Notes under the pieces: generated by a model
What the model was told of the DNA's origin: nothing
Databases searched by the model: none
The model's input: the letters and a program-made list of their open reading frames with translations, nothing else
Shown: in pieces, positions 23,157-23,218 of the stretch
Position numbering within the stretch: position 1 is the first letter of the stretch
Layout: each line of letters starts with the position of its first letter
Program-made: the position numbers and the translations under genes
Source of the DNA: Synergistaceae bacterium UBA1037
Lineage (GTDB): Bacteria > Synergistota > Synergistia > Synergistales > Synergistaceae
Assembly: GCA_002316795.1 (NCBI GenBank)
Contig: DCEE01000058.1
Span: forward strand, 1 to 23,218
Reading direction: 5' to 3'
DNA length: 23,218 nt

Positions 23157-23218
23157 TTGGCAACTGTTACTGACAAAGACCTTAAGACGAAAAATATCCA
23201 CCTGATGGGGATAGGCGG
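23157..23218 (+). CDS. murC: UDP-MurNAc--L-alanine ligase MurC (3' end beyond window)
   Basis: Only the first 20 codons are present. They read from a TTG start at 23157, with GGAG (23145-23148) eight bases upstream, and end in NIHLMGIGG. This matches the opening nucleotide-binding motif IHFVGIGG of MurC. Position directly after murG is the standard dcw place, and no other gene family commonly begins this way there. MurC adds L-Ala, the first stem residue. Everything downstream is outside the window. Confidence 0.85.
   Translation, partial: MATVTDKDLKTKNIHLMGIG

Overview
The window reads as ordinary bacterial chromosome. It holds a complete V/A-type ATPase operon, then the RNase P RNA gene, then the first two thirds of a division and cell wall (dcw) cluster. 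All intact genes lie on the + strand and are tightly packed. A dcw cluster with FtsL, FtsI, FtsW and the full Mur series next to a nine-subunit V/A ATPase fits an anaerobic bacterium with a peptidoglycan wall. My best guess is the phylum Synergistota. This is an inference from gene content, gene order, moderately high GC, and the use of TTG and GTG starts; no phylogenetic marker was compared.

Layout. Positions 1-819 hold the C-terminal part of a Fe-S cluster PD-(D/E)XK (RecB/AddB-like) nuclease, probably cut by the window edge. A good sigma-70-type promoter (909-937) then starts the V/A ATPase operon in the order H-I-K-E-C-F-A-B-D (993-9714), the gene order of the Enterococcus hirae ntp operon. 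The operon ends in a strong hairpin terminator. The proteolipid (K) keeps every side chain that binds Na+ in the E. hirae rotor, so the enzyme is probably Na+-coupled. rnpB (about 9872-10220) follows with its own extended -10 promoter and its own terminator.

From 10451 on comes the dcw cluster: a promoter immediately followed by four MraZ boxes at exact 10-bp spacing, then mraZ, rsmH, ftsL, ftsI, murE1, murE2, murF, mraY, murD, ftsW, murG and the first codons of murC. A second good promoter lies between ftsI and murE1. Together these genes build the peptidoglycan precursor (MurE, MurF and MurD stem peptide ligases; MraY and MurG lipid steps) and use it at the septum (FtsW glycosyltransferase, FtsI transpeptidase), under MraZ control.

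The most unusual feature is two complete tandem murE genes. Both encode 501 residues and align without a gap at 306/501 identities by hand count. They differ at the residue that reads the third stem amino acid: DNPK in MurE1 and DNPR in MurE2. This is the best candidate for undescribed biology here. The rest is well-conserved housekeeping, and I saw no mobile elements, CRISPR arrays, tRNAs or defence cassettes.
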